From assembly GCF_003576645.1 (NCBI RefSeq), contig NC_044919.1, positions 32,924,617 to 32,988,616 on the forward strand: a DNA stretch of 64,000 bases, read 5' to 3'. The translations under genes were made by a program, and so were the position numbers. Below, piece after piece: positions 25,546 through 45,380 of this stretch (the first letter of the stretch is position 1; the number at the start of each line of letters is the position of its first letter). Under the pieces are notes generated by a model that had not been told where the DNA came from, did no database searches, and saw nothing but the letters and a program-made list of their open reading frames with translations. Source of the stretch: Ipomoea triloba. Its lineage: Eukaryota; Streptophyta; Magnoliopsida; Solanales; Convolvulaceae.

Positions 25546-26442
25546 ATGGACTCCTTAAAATTCCTCTTCACTCTCCTCCTTCTTCAATCACTGTCAGCAA
25601 ATTCATCCAATCTTTTCAGAGAATACATCGGAGCAGAGTACAAGAATGTCACCTTCTCTGATGTGCCAATCCATCCAAAACTCGACTTTCATTTCCTCCT
25701 TTCCTTCGCCATTGATTACACAGATGATGTTTCATCTCCACAGCCCACCAACGGGTTGTTCAGCGCGTTCTGGGACACTGGAAACCTCACGCCCACCCGA
25801 ATTTCTTCCATCAAATCCCAATACCGAAATGTCAAGGTCGGTATGAGCCTTGGCGGGGATTCTGTTGGGGGTAAATTCGTGTTCTTCCAACCTAAATCAA
25901 TAACTTCTTGGGTCAGAAACGCAATATATTCAATTACTAACCTTGTGAAAGAGTATAACCTGGATGGAGTCGATATAGACTACGAACACTTCAACTCGGA
26001 TCCTGAAACATTCGCGGAGTGCATTGGCAGATTGTTGTTCTACCTTAAACAGAACAACGTTGTTTCGTACACATCTATAGCGCCATACGATGATGACAGT
26101 GTGCAGCCTTATTACTTAGCACTCTGGAAGAGATATGGCCATCTAATCGACTATGTTAACTTCCAGTTTTATGCCTATGCCAAGGGCACAACGGTTTCTC
26201 AGTTCATACAGTATTTTGAAACCCAGACCGCTAACTATGCAGGAGGAACAATTCTCGTGAGTTTTGGCACTGATGATAGTGGTGGTTTAAAACCCGAAAA
26301 AGGGTTTTTTCAGGCCTGCAGCAAGTTAAGGAGCCAGGGGAAACTTCATGGGATCTTTATTTGGTCTGCAGATGATTCCAAGAAGGATAATTTCCTTTAT
26401 GAAAAACAGTCACAACAGTTTCTTGTCAATAATACAATTTGA
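25546..26442 (+). CDS. GH18 chitinase-like protein (chitinase-2/narbonin-like), secreted
   Basis: A single-exon gene for 298 aa. Residues 1-18 are a hydrophobic signal peptide, so the product probably enters the secretory pathway. The rest fits the short plant GH18 barrel: SLGGDS at 101-106, LDGVDIDYE at 139-147 matching the GH18 catalytic signature DxxDxDxE with the acid Glu at 147, QFYAYA at 207-212, and FIWSADDS with the conserved Trp at 273. Because the catalytic Glu is present, chitinase or a related endo-glycosidase activity is possible; some relatives (narbonins, RuBisCO-associated proteins) lack activity. A TATA box lies at 25433 and a poly-A signal at 26470. It converges on the BTB gene, with 274 bp between the stops. 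Confidence 0.9.
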   Translation: MDSLKFLFTLLLLQSLSANSSNLFREYIGAEYKNVTFSDVPIHPKLDFHFLLSFAIDYTDDVSSPQPTNGLFSAFWDTGNLTPTRISSIKSQYRNVKVGMSLGGDSVGGKFVFFQPKSITSWVRNAIYSITNLVKEYNLDGVDIDYEHFNSDPETFAECIGRLLFYLKQNNVVSYTSIAPYDDDSVQPYYLALWKRYGHLIDYVNFQFYAYAKGTTVSQFIQYFETQTANYAGGTILVSFGTDDSGGLKPEKGFFQACSKLRSQGKLHGIFIWSADDSKKDNFLYEKQSQQFLVNNTI

Positions 26443-26469
26443 TCTTCATTCCAACATTCATAGTACTGT

Positions 26470-26475
26470 AATAAA
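26470..26475 (+). terminator. Polyadenylation signal of the chitinase-like gene
   Basis: AATAAA 28 bp after the stop codon. Confidence 0.6.
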
Positions 26476-26716
26476 GATATTTGTTTGTCTTTTTCATGAT
26501 TGAATGAAGAATTCTTGCATTTCTGGGCCTGTCAAATATATGGCAACACAAAAGTACTTATATATATTCATTCTCTGATGATTCTGAGCTGCACTATTCT
26601 CTTACAATTTATGAAAAATTTCAGTGGAAAAAACGAATAATGGTACAGATAAACAGGAAAAGAATATCATCTTATATGTACATTTGTCTAATTCGAAAAG
26701 ACGACAGAACGTACCA

Positions 26717-28619
26717 TCAACTTGTGTAATCACAGAGAGCTATCTGTAGCTGAGACTCGGCCACATACTGCTTAATGAAAGCCCGTCTCCACCAGACTTG
26801 AAATGCTTTCTGAATGTTGGGGCAATCGTCGCCCTTGTTAAGAAACCGGTCGAACCAATTAAGCATGATCGCTTGTTGTTGAGGCAACGGTAGGGTCAGA
26901 ATCGTCTGGCTCAATCCGTCCTCGATCAGCTTCTTATCGATCGATCTACACGCTCTCCTCATCCACCCGAAATCCTCATAGAGCGCTTCCAGCCAGGTCG
27001 ATAACAAAGAGTACCGTGCGTCTTTTGGCACCAATAAATGCCCTCGACCAATTGCCACGCAGAGCTGTGCTGTGACCCTGCTGATTTCGTGTCTGTACAT
27101 GGTGGGAATTTTGGAATGAAGACTAGCAAGCTCCTTTTGGTCCGCCCATAAGTCCACGAATTCATCCCCCATCTTCCTGTCAATCAGGATATCAACGATC
27201 CACTGAACATTATCTGCCTCGCGAGCTATCTCGCCCATTATGACTCCCCGATCCTTCCCACTTTCATCCACACACATTGCCTCGGACACACAGACTAATA
27301 GAGAACTAAGACACCTATTACAAAGATTATAGAGCATGTCCCTCGAAACATCGAGGCTATTGCTAGAGATAGTATCTTCTCTAAGCAACCGAGAAATTAC
27401 AGTTTTCATCTCTTTACGGGCTCTGTCATCCTTGGCCTGTAAAACACTGCTTAGCAATCTCAGCAAGACGTCATCAGTTCCCGAAGAAGACGTTGAAGGC
27501 TCTGGCAATACTCTATGAAGCAAATCGGTTGCTGAATCGGGAAGATGAAGTTGACTCAGAAGAGTTATTACTCTCTCCTCTTCGTCTGAAGACCATGGAG
27601 CTGCCTCCAGATACTCCAAACAAGCCATTATTCCCTCATCAAACATGATAGCTGAAGATACCTGGAAAACACTAATTTAGAAACACCATTCCCCCAATAA
27701 ATACAATAATATGAAAATCGGCAAGAACTTTATGTAATTATAGCCCCACTTAATCTGCAAAACTAGAACTTAGCACATAATTCAATCAAATCAAACTCCA
27801 CCCATTTCATCATGACTTGCCAGATTATCATTACAAAAATTGATTTTGGGACTATGTTGCTTTGCTATCCAAAGCATTTCATTTATCAAACAATAGGCAA
27901 GTGCAAAAAGATGCAATTAAGAGATGCAGGCCTTGCAACAATTAATAAAAGAATAATTTCACTTCCGTGAACGCAGACAAAGAGAAAGATGATACCTTTA
28001 GGAGCCCTAAGACCTTAGAAACACCCTCACCAATCAATTTCTTCTTCAAATCCTCACAATACATAAGCACCACAGTCTCCACATACACCTCCACGTCATC
28101 GCAATCCAGGATCTCCACCGAGTGGGACCCATCCCGCCGGAGCTTCTCCGCGAAGAATCTGCTCCGGCCGGCCAGCACCCTCCGATGAACGTCCATAGAA
28201 ACCTTTGGCCACCCATCACGCGCCGCAATCGTCAGCTTAACATCACCACCACCCCCAGAACCATCAACGAAATTGCCATCGGCCCGGCTCGGGCTTTGGA
28301 ACGGTGCATGGGCCAAAACCCGGGAGATTCGCTCCTGGACTCGGTGCCGGGCCTCGGGCCCGGGGGATTGCCCGAAGTTTCGAGACTGCTCCTTGGACAT
28401 CATCTCGAAGAGGCTCGGGCTCGGGTTCGGGCTGGGCGGAGCCGGCGGAGGCGAAGCAGGGATGTACGCCGGCGGCGGAGAAACGGCGAGTTTAGCGGCC
28501 GGAAGATGATGATGGGAAGTAGGAGGAGAAGGAGAAGAAAAGAAAGGGTCGGAAATGAAGCCTTGCTTGATCATAGTAGAAACTACTTGATTGTTCTTTA
28601 ACTTGGTATCAGACGCCAT
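26717..28619 (-). CDS. BTB/POZ domain-containing protein (plant type, Pro-rich N-terminus)
   Basis: Two exons, 27996-28619 and 26717-27661, joined in phase 0 (CTAAAG/GTATCA and TTCCAG/GTATCT) to give 522 aa. I start at the first ATG (28619, MASDTK); the open frame continues upstream but only from a TTG. Residues 30-70 are Pro/Ser-rich. Residues about 127-215 form a BTB/POZ-type fold with DVKLTIAARDGWPKVSMDVH and LAGRSRFFAEKLRR. The remaining 300 residues are the helical C-terminal region typical of a plant BTB group resembling Arabidopsis At1g63850/At5g60050 (recalled, not searched), with SRDMLYNLCNRC and CVAIGRGHLLV segments. BTB proteins often act as CUL3 ubiquitin-ligase adaptors, but no such role is shown for this one. 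Confidence 0.85.
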
Positions 28620-30836
28620 TGGAGGAGTAAATGCAGGTTCTGAGAGGAGATAGGAGTGGGTGGGTGAGGTTGGCCGGCGATCCAAGAAAAGTAACCAAAA
28701 ATTTCAAGAACTGAAGTGATGATTTGACCGGTTGGCCTTCGGATCTAATGAAATTTTGAGGGAATAATAATTGTAATTAAAAATAATTAATCTGTAATGG
28801 CGGGCCATAATCTCCGGCATCGAAGATAAACAAAGGGAAAATGGCGGGAGCAATTAGTGGAGAGCACTGAGCACTACATTTTTGCTTTTAATTTTATTCT
28901 TAATCTTTGCTTAACTTTTCTTAAAAAAAGAAAAACATTTTCCTGTGTTTTTTTTTGGTTGTTTTGCCGACAAGTTAATCAGATTGAGACAGATAGCTAC
29001 TTATACTGAGTATAATAAATTGAAGGGTCTGGAAAATGATAATAACCTAATTTGGAAAATCATGCGTCATTCTTCCCTTTTCGGTGGGGAATTCAACAAC
29101 CCAATATTCTACCACGTAAATGTTGTAATTTCAACATAAATTCTAATAACAGATTTTAAAAAATCAATTAATTCGCATCATTGATTTTATTAGAATTGGC
29201 CTAGCGTATTGTGTAATGAAGTCAATGAAAAGCAAACTAAACAAAAATGTTCCTATATTTAATTATTTATCTCTCACAATTTTGTCACTTTTTTATGTGA
29301 CAAATTTTAATAAATTAAAATTTAAAATAAAAAATGAAACGTTTAAAAAAAAATGAAACAAAAAATAAAAACAAACATGTTAGAACTTGTCATTAAGGAC
29401 ATATATTTGTTTTAAAAAATAACATAAAATGACATTTAATTAGTTATTTTATTGTACACTCTTTTTTTTAGTACTGACTCTGTTACAATATAGTATCTGT
29501 TCATAGCCTTACAAATTCCTTTTTGAAGAAAAGGAGTTTGAGTTGTGAAATCACCATGTTAAATTCCATATTCCTAATCAACTATTAATATATTACTTCA
29601 ATATAATATTTCATATTCCTAATCAACTATTAATGTATTACTTCAATATCAATAATTTCAATGGATTTATATTTGTCTGAGACTTGAACCCACCCCTTTC
29701 ATGTAAGGGTGCAACCGAATGCCACTAGACCAAAAGGCTCTTGACTCTTTATCTTGTTGTTAATTTTAAAAGAAAAGTAATACTTCTATTATATAGAGAA
29801 TCTCAAATGAACTCTTTTACCTGAGTTATCAATGTAGAATCAGAAACTCTCATTTGATCTATTAATTTTTGGTTAAAGACAGATGAGTCTTTTCCACTTA
29901 ATCAGACCCACGTTCAAACTCAAGTACTATGGATTCTCTAGTTTGTGTACAGTGTTGGGGTCTTCAGTCTCCATCAACGACACAAGAAGCATCTTTCTAT
30001 CCCCGACATTTAAGCTTATGTGTCATGTTTGACGCCAACTCACCATCCTCAAACCATGTAATTTACCATCATGTATATATGTATTGATTTGCGCATAGCG
30101 CCCTCTTCAAATCTTAAATTCACGTGACCAGTGGTCCACTCTTATCGTGGACTGATGCTAACACTATAAAATGTTTTTCCCCAAGTACTAAAATACATTT
30201 TGTTCAATGGACGGTAACAGAATATATGTTACTGTTCAACATAAATTATATCAATTAATCCTTTTAAATTAAGAAATAAAATATGCTCATTTATGTAGCA
30301 GGGAATGTGGATGAAGACATCCTGAAAATCTGGGAATAACTGGCACGTACTGTTTAACAACTTTCATCATTATTATTGTTATAAAGTAGGACATTAAGGA
30401 CCCAGAATGATTCCATTCCATTCCAATGATACCACCACTTGTGCCCTCAACTTTTTGTCTCATTCCACTTTTTATTTCACCTTCCAAAGCCTTCTTGAAT
30501 ATAAACATGATACACATAAAACATCAAACTGTTCAAACCTCAAACTGTTCATGGTAAAAGGACCCCAAAAAAAAAAAACAGTGAAGATCAGATCAAGAAT
30601 CTTGATTTCCTTTACAACTATCAAGAACTTGGACAAAGGAAAACTATGAACAGTCAAGCTGCAGGGAAAACCCAGTTTTTTTTTTTTCTTCCAAAAAGCT
30701 CCTGCATTTTTTTTCATCTCTGGCAATGATGATTGATCAGGGAATATATAGCTTCATCTCTGCAGAAGGTAAGAACTGTCATTTTCAAATAGACACATTA
30801 TGATGTGCTACTGTAATGAGTAAAGGGCTTGCCTTT
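28620..30836. other. Intergenic DNA between the BTB and PHOT1 genes
   Basis: Contains the likely BTB promoter (28620-28900) and a SINE family A copy (29461-29744). The remainder is AT-rich with no gene. Confidence 0.45.
29461..29744 (-). mobile_element. SINE family A copy with internal tandem duplication
   Basis: On the minus strand, CTTTTGGTCTAGTGGCATTCG and GGTTGCACCC mark the 5' end, GGGTTCAAGTCTC the B box, and CTATGAACAGATACTATATT the tail before an A-run. Between them a 45-bp unit (CATATTCCTAATCAACTATT on the plus strand, at 29567 and 29612) is duplicated in tandem. Confidence 0.6.
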
Positions 30837-38643
<7,807 letters not shown>

Positions 38644-38648
38644 TATTT

Positions 38649-40858
38649 CTGCATACAACCAAATCTACATAATATAAACCACACATTCATACACACCATG
38701 CAATAAATAAAATATTCACCCATCTTATATACACTACCTTCCAAAGTACAATTAAAGACTTTCCATCTTTAAAATCGAAAACCGAATGATATATTTTCTC
38801 TCAATTAAAATTTTAAATGGATAAGGAAGATATATTTATATTTTATATATTATATACTGAACTTTGAGGTGTATTTGACAAGTAGTAGTAGTTACGTTGC
38901 GGTCCAATATATGAAGCGGACATATAGCACTGCTCTTTCATTGAATGTTAAGAGCACGTCAATATCATATCATTTGATGAATTAAAATCTTAAAATAAAT
39001 TTTTATTTGTAAGGTACTAGACAAATAGTGAAGAGCATTATTGCTAATTCTTGCCAATTGACAAGACCTAAAGAATATAATAATATAATATAGTTAAAAT
39101 TATGAAATTTAATAATTTATTTAACATAATTTACTTCATAATCTAGTGGTTTTGAAGTGCTTGTTACGTTCATTTTCTTTTCTTCTTATTTATACATGGT
39201 CCATAGCTAAGAAATTTCTAATTAAAGTGATGATCATCATCGTGTCGAATTGCATCGAATATAACCAACATATGTTTCAACACTATTTTACGGGATAACC
39301 ATAAACATGTTTGTTAGGTTGTTTTATCCCCTTGTATTTCTTTGCTGGCTAATTATGATCACATACAATGCCAGATTTATCTCGCGTTTACTCTTGGGTA
39401 GTGATTACAGATTTTCCTCCTTACTCAAAAAATACTTAATTTTTATAGTATGCATGTAATAGAACTAGACGAGTGGCTTTACTCGATTACTCGTTACAAA
39501 TCATCATACACACAAAAACTCTAACTCATTTAGATATATACTCGATATAACCCATAATAAATTTGAATAATAATAATAATAATAATCTTTAAAAGGTTGA
39601 TGGTAGCTAGACGTCTCACACTAGAAATTGATAAGACATGCATGAAAAGGTCGAGACTTGGTGCGGAAAATGAGATTTTGTTACTGCTCCCTGCGTGTGA
39701 CAATAACAAGTCAAGCAAAAGAAGGGGCCATGACGGAGGGACTTGGGAAGTCAATAACGCCATAGCTAAGGGGCAAAAGGGACATCTCAAGCACCCACAG
39801 TCAAGAATCATGTGTCAAAACTTTTGAAAGCCTCACATTTCCGAGGATATTTATGTCAATTTATAGCGTTCATGGCTTTCACATTAAAAACTACTATATA
39901 TATACATAGCCTGTTAACTAGGGTTTGCTAAAATTAAACATACGTACCAAGAATATATACATGTCTCCTAGCCGCTATTTAAGGTGCATTATTATACATT
40001 ACCTCTCTCTTTGTTGTTGTGATAACGATGACATTGATAGAAATCTAACTTTAGACAGATGTTATAGATAGTATAAAATATTAATTTATATCAGTGTCTT
40101 TTGTATAAAGTATAACAGGTCTTATTACGTTAAATATTGTGAAATTAAAGTTGGCATATCTCATACAAGCCAAATTATTATTCTATATAACATATACTCC
40201 GTATTACTTAATCTAGTACAAAAAAAATACTAGTATGGAGTGATACCATATCAATCCTCATCTATTCATCATAACAACTTAAAAAAATGTATGGGACAAC
40301 CCTAGCCAAATTAGTCAGAGTATTGACTTAGTAACTATAATGTTACAAATTCGACTCGCAGCCAGTAAATCTTATTACTTTTTTAGTTTGAACTGATCAG
40401 TTATAAGTAACCTAAATCGGTTTATCTCCTACACATGCATCTTTTAGTGACGGTATGTTTAATCACTCAAAACATAAATAAATAAAACGTACATCTAATC
40501 TCTAATATATATAATGCATGAGCTTAGCCTTACAACGTCTCTCACTGAATCACTATTTAATTATATTATAAGTTAGAGTGCAACAACACGTGTCCAAGAT
40601 ACATCATGTTAGTTTAAATTCCTTTAATAATTTAAAAACGTTTCTGCTTATTGGTCTGTATTTTAATAATAATCTAATAACACTTCGAGAAAATTAAGAA
40701 AAAGATGCAATAATTAATGACAGAATATGCTGTATCATATATTAGTTGATTGATTAGATACAAATTAAATGTACTAAAAAGTAGGAAGCTAAGGGAGGAA
40801 GATAATAATTAAAATCACAATAAATGATTGAAAAATTCCATGAGAGTACAGTATATAC
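38649..40858 (-). other. Probable 5'-leader intron of PHOT1
   Basis: Only 5 bp upstream of the ATG the minus strand reads TTGGTTGTATGCAG/AAATA, a strong acceptor. A donor, CTTCAGCTG/GTATATAC, is found at 40858. The leader exon would be about 40859-40950, pyrimidine-rich and starting about 25 bp after a weak TATA (AATTTATAGG on the minus strand, 40965-40975). Motif-based inference. The intron interior is AT-rich and carries a SINE family B copy. Confidence 0.5.
40293..40470 (+). mobile_element. SINE family B copy in the PHOT1 leader intron
   Basis: GGGACAACCCTAGCCAAATT start, GACTTAGTAACTATAATGTT and ACAAATTCGACTCG (B box) follow in family order. Confidence 0.65.
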
Positions 40859-40999
40859 CAGCTGAAGATCAGAGAAGATGGTGACGTGGGCTTGCTCTGA
40901 GCCTTGGCTTTCAAATGAAGAATTTGAAACAAAACTCTCAGAGAGAGAAGCTAAGCTACAAGGCCTATAAATTTGGCCTGGGAAACTCAATTATTAGGA

Positions 41000-41578
41000 A
41001 AAACAAAAAATAAAATTTTAAAAAATATTTATATATGAAAATCATGAGGGTACATACCTTTCATAATAATGAAAAATGGAAAAGTAAGAAGATGCATGGA
41101 GTGATTGTACTGTGCAGAAGGGTTTGGGTTGTTCCCATGCTTGTACAACCACAAGTTCACATGGCAAGATGTAATGTCATGGTGACATTCTTAGTTAGGC
41201 TAAGCTAGCTTCTCATGCTTATGATAGCCTTTCAAACCAATCATGTCCACATGCATATGAATATAAGAGCAACCACAATGGTTGAACTCAATTTTAGATT
41301 TTGTTAGATTAATATGTCAAGTAAGTAAGAGACTGACAAAAGTTAGGGTGGTCGAGTGTTGGTAGTCACCGTAACGCCCTAGTGATGCGCGCAATGCACA
41401 CTAGCTCTTTAAAAAAAAATCAAAATTTGAAGAAAAAATCATGTTTTTAACCTTAAAACCTTTTTTTTTTTGTTTTTTGTTTTTTTGTTTTTTTGTTTTT
41501 TTGTGCTCTCATTTCATCTCTCTTCCATATCACTTTGTTTGTCTTAAAAATTGGGAAAAAAATCGCATTGTCGGAGAA
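41000..41578. other. Region upstream of PHOT1, no gene
   Basis: The PHOT1 promoter should lie at 40975-41300. A (T7G)n-like tract is at 41461-41502. Confidence 0.4.
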
Positions 41579-41746
41579 GCCCTAATGATGTTTATTATGT
41601 TTAGTAGATTTTCCTAATATGTTCAGTAGGCTAGCCCTAATGATGTTTATTATGTTTGGTAGATTTTCCTAATATGTTTAGTAGGTTAGCCCTAATAATG
41701 ATGTTTATTATGTTTGGTAGATTTCCCTAATATGTTTAGTAGGCTA
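41579..41746. repeat. Minisatellite, 55-bp unit x3
   Basis: Three tandem units, each starting GCCCTAATGATGTTTATTAT (third unit with a 3-bp insertion). Starts at 41579, 41634 and 41689. Confidence 0.9.
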
Positions 41747-41770
41747 GGTAACCTAGCTAGCTTTTATATA

Positions 41771-42029
41771 CTCCCTCTGTCCCATTTTACCTGTCCTATT
41801 TACTATTCATTTGTCAAACCAACTCTTTCTTCTTTGCTTATTTTCTTTAGTAATTTTTTATTATTTTTAAATTTAATTTTTTGTGTTTAATAATACTTTT
41901 AATGTAGTTTCTAAATATATAAATTTGTATATATTAATGCTAAACTTAATATTATGAAAAATTGGATTAAAAATTACTTCAGTCAAGCCTCGTTAAACGA
42001 ACCAGACAACCATTTTGGGACGGAGGTAG
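41771..42029. mobile_element. Stowaway MITE (Tc1/mariner-type)
   Basis: The left end CTCCCTCTGTCCCATTTTAC and the right end ATTTTGGGACGGAGGTAG are the classic Stowaway inverted repeats. TA flanks both ends (41769-41770 and 42030-42031). 259 bp, AT-rich, non-coding. Confidence 0.93.
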
Positions 42030-43600
42030 TATAATGTTGTTGTAATATACATTATTAGTGAAACACATTAATCATGCTTGGGTTGGCTGGATTGAGTTTA
42101 ATGGAATTTTTAAGATACATAAAATTGTCGTGAGGAAAAAAGAATCTAAATATAGTAGTACTTAAAGTTTAGTCTAATAGATGCAAGATCGAACAACTTT
42201 TATAATTTTGTACAAAGGTGGAAAAAGTTAGGCAAGGAAAAAGTTAGGCCAAGAAACACGGAATCGGTTTCAAGAAGACTTATACATCTTTTTAATTATT
42301 GCCACCAATAGATTTTACGTCAAAGCTCACGGTCAATATCCAAATGCACGTTTTGGTTAAGCCCGATTTAAGATAGCCTAATTTAAAACTTTGTGATTAT
42401 CTAACCAACTATCTTAACAACTTAATTGAGAACTGCTTTGTTTTCTAATTATTATGATATAAATGTAACTATATATTTTACTAGTTATAACCAATTTATT
42501 TCAAAATTTACTCAACCCTATTTATTATATTGTGTTGCTTATAATTTTATTGTTGAGTTCGAAACGAAGAATCTAATTACATACTCACACGTTTGTGTGT
42601 CGTCATTAATGGGGATTAAAATTATTGATGTGTCGTGTTGTTATTTTAGTGGGTCAAAATTGTTAATGTTTTGGGTATAAATTTGTGACAAATTGAGATG
42701 GAAATACATATACTGTACAAATGTATTATGAGGGTGGATTGAAATAAATGCCCATACAGTGTAGATAGGACATTCTTAACCTTATTAGGACAGCAGCATG
42801 TGGATACATCTTAATAGCTGTAAATTTGTATTTTCCGAAATTATTTGAAATGGGAATTTTTTATATTCCACGGCAACTCTAATCATTTTCGTTATATTAT
42901 TGTTAAGTTGGTAACTACAATATTATAAATTTAACTTTCAGTTAGAATGACTTATTGGTTATCTTGGTTTAAGCTAGCCGGCAATGGACAATCAGGGGAT
43001 AAGAGTGATCTTGAGATTTTTTTTTTCTTTTAGATTTAACCATATATTTTTCTCGATCAGTTGAAAGATGCTCACTATCATATCATTTTGTTCATGAATA
43101 TAAAAAACATGTGACTTTCATTTTTTTCTGTAACAATTAGCATGCATCACATCAATGTGTATTGACTCTTTATGCTTTAGGTTGATAAAGTAGTTATGAA
43201 CGGATCAATAAAAATGTTTTTTTTTCAAAGAAAAGAAAAGAAAAGAAGAGAAGTATATTAATCCCAGATAAGAAAATTATCCATGATTGTTGTATGCAGT
43301 GTGTGATTTTCCAAGAATACCCCGATAATTTAGGGACAGGCTTTCTCTATTCATGTCGCTAGTAATCTAGTAAAGTGGCGAAAATGAGAATGGTGGGCTT
43401 AGCATGTGGTGGGTCCGGCCCACGTGATTTGCATTACGGTTAATCTTATCTGATTTAGACGAAGAGGCAGGTCCGGTCACATCGGATTGCCATTTGGCCC
43501 AATAATCTCTTCCAGATATGTCCTTTTGTGGGCCCGAAATCCACCCCAACCTGCATTCTTTATCGACTCCCACTTCTCACAATCGTTATACCCTGCACCA
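42030..43600. other. AT-rich intergenic DNA, no gene
   Basis: Includes a SINE family B copy at 42898-43035 and an (AAAAG)n run near 43227-43255. Open frames here match nothing I recognise. Confidence 0.4.
42898..43035 (+). mobile_element. SINE family B copy
   Basis: AGTTGGTAACTACAATATTA, ACTTATTGGTTATCTTGGTT and AATGGACAATC follow the family order; the 5' end is missing. Confidence 0.5.
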
Positions 43601-43601
43601 C

Positions 43602-44277
43602 GGTGTACATAACAATGTGCACCACGTACGTAAAACGATGTCGTTTCAGTATTAGTAGACGCGGACACGAATGACTCAGGGAATTCATTATCTATAATAC
43701 ACATAATCATTATCTATAATACACAGAACGTTTGCCTAGAATACACAGAATGTTTGCCCAGAATACACAAAATATTGACATAAAATACACAAATGTTAGT
43801 GGACGCGAATGACTTCAAAGAATTCATTATCTATAATACACATAATCATTATATAGAATACACAGAACGTTTGCCTAGAATACACAGAATGTTTGTCCAT
43901 AATACACAGAATATTGACGCAAAATACACAGAACTCATCCTCCTAACATTCAAATGCACAAACACATCACAACTTGTGTTAATAACATGAATACACATAA
44001 TATTTACACAAAATACACAGAACTCATCCTCCTAAACATTCGAATGCACAAACACATCACAACATGTGTTACTAACATGAATACACATAACGGTTGCCTA
44101 TAATACACAGAACGGTTGCTTAGAATACACAGAATGATTGTCTGGAATACACAGAATATTAACATAAATACAAAGACCGGCCGAAACGGGAAACGTGATT
44201 TCCAAAAAAAACGAACGATTAGTTTACAATGCTCAAAACGACGCCGCTTAGGTACTTGGTGCACAGTATAATTTGCC
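43602..44277. repeat. TIR-bounded element filled with a TACACAGAA minisatellite
   Basis: The left inverted repeat TGTGCACCACGTACGTAAAA...GTCGTTT (43617-43646) matches the reverse complement of 44234-44265 (TGTGCACCAAGTACCTAAGC...GTCGTTTT). Between them lie about 20 degenerate copies of a 20-22 bp unit (AATACACAGAACGTTTGCC), grouped into larger repeats of about 130 bp (43670 and 43800) and about 83 bp (43935 and 44015). The right end closes with ATAATTTGCC, as in the foldback family. Confidence 0.65.
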
Positions 44278-44917
44278 CACTTCTCGAGCCATGGCCTTTT
44301 TTTATTTTTATTTTTTATTTTTTTATTTTAGATCCAAACCCCAAATTAACGCCTTAAAAACAGCGTTATGATAGACTAAATTTTTTTTTTTTTTTTGATT
44401 GAGAGGAAAACTAAGGAAACAATATTAAGAGTGTGTACTGAATAAACTCTGTTTTGTGATTTGATCAACAAAAGACTATAAAGAAATAATCCATAGTAGT
44501 TGGATGTCATTTTCCTCCTTGGAAATTAAAGCTATTTTGGAATTGTTGGAGCTTTGCATTATCATAAACCTGTAGGTTCCTTCAGGAGTTTGGAGGGGAC
44601 TTTTGGTCTGATTAGGTGAATTGAGTGTTTGATCATTGCTAAAGTTTAAGCTCATGTAAGAATTCTGCCCCAATCCAGTAGTATTCACATTTTAGAGTAA
44701 CAGAAACAATCGACAATGTTAATGATATCAAACATTAAGGAAAATGATGCCCCAAATGATGTTGCTTACAAGTGTTAGGAAAACGATATTTTCTTTTATA
44801 TCTCGTAAGAGCAACCCAATAGAGTTCTTAGGGTGATTTTTGAGAAGGTATTTGCTTAAGTGGAAGAAAGAGAAAGAGGAGGGAGAAGATGGAAGGTCCT
44901 TTGAATTTTTTTATTTT
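44278..44917. other. Intergenic DNA, one unassigned short frame
   Basis: Poly-T tracts at 44298-44330 and 44380-44396. A minus frame at 44476-44688 (70 codons, Asn/Ser-rich) might be a gene fragment, but I do not recognise it. Confidence 0.3.
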
Positions 44918-45040
44918 TTTGAAGAAAATGTTGACCCTGTTACAATATAGTATATGTTCCCATTGAGGATCAAACATGTGATATCTCACTTAGGAGGGTC
45001 ACAACTATGCTGCTTGACCACAAGGTCTTTGGCCGGAAGA
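44918..45040 (-). mobile_element. SINE family A copy
   Basis: On the minus strand: GCCAAAGACCTTGTGGTCAAG at the start, and GAACATATACTATATTGTAACAGGG before the A-rich end. Confidence 0.6.
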
Positions 45041-45280
45041 TCCTTGGATAAGAACTTGATATTTGTCTCCAAAATGGGACCTACCTAAAGAAAAAAAAAA
45101 AAGTAGTGTTGCACCAGCAGCGCCGAGTGGGCGACCACCCTCATTTATTTTATTTTATTTTATTTTATTTTTCTTGTTTTTTTTTTTAATCCTAGTCGGC
45201 TCTTAAAATTTGTGTAAAAACTATACTATTGAGGATGTTCTAATAGTTATCGAGTAAACATTGTCTTTTAATTTTTACAA

Positions 45281-45380
45281 ATATGCTTTTTTTAAATTGT
45301 TACCGTGAGCAAAACATCATCATTTTGTCAATATGCTTTTTTTAAATTGTTACCGTGAGCAAAACATCATCATTTTGTCA
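45281..45380. repeat. Perfect 50-bp tandem duplication
   Basis: Two identical adjacent copies of a unit starting ATATGCTTTTTTTAAATTGT. Identity suggests a recent event, or an assembly effect. Confidence 0.92.

Noticed and set aside
28620..28685. Longer N-terminus for the BTB protein
   Set aside because: The extra 22 codons begin with TTG, not ATG; the first ATG is at 28619.
38644..38658. Upstream ATG adding five residues to PHOT1
   Set aside because: It lies in the proposed leader intron, upstream of the acceptor; family members begin with ME-type starts matching the ATG at 38643.
41380..41402. Possible Helitron end (GATGCGCGCAATGCACACTAG)
   Set aside because: The hairpin is weak, the base after CTAG is C rather than T, and no TC start was found.
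43690..44165. CRISPR-like array of TACACAGAA repeats
   Set aside because: Plant DNA, degenerate units without unique equal-length spacers, and bounded by TIRs; it is a minisatellite.
44476..44688. 70-codon minus-strand frame
   Set aside because: No start context, domain or recognisable family; kept only as a remark in the intergenic entry.
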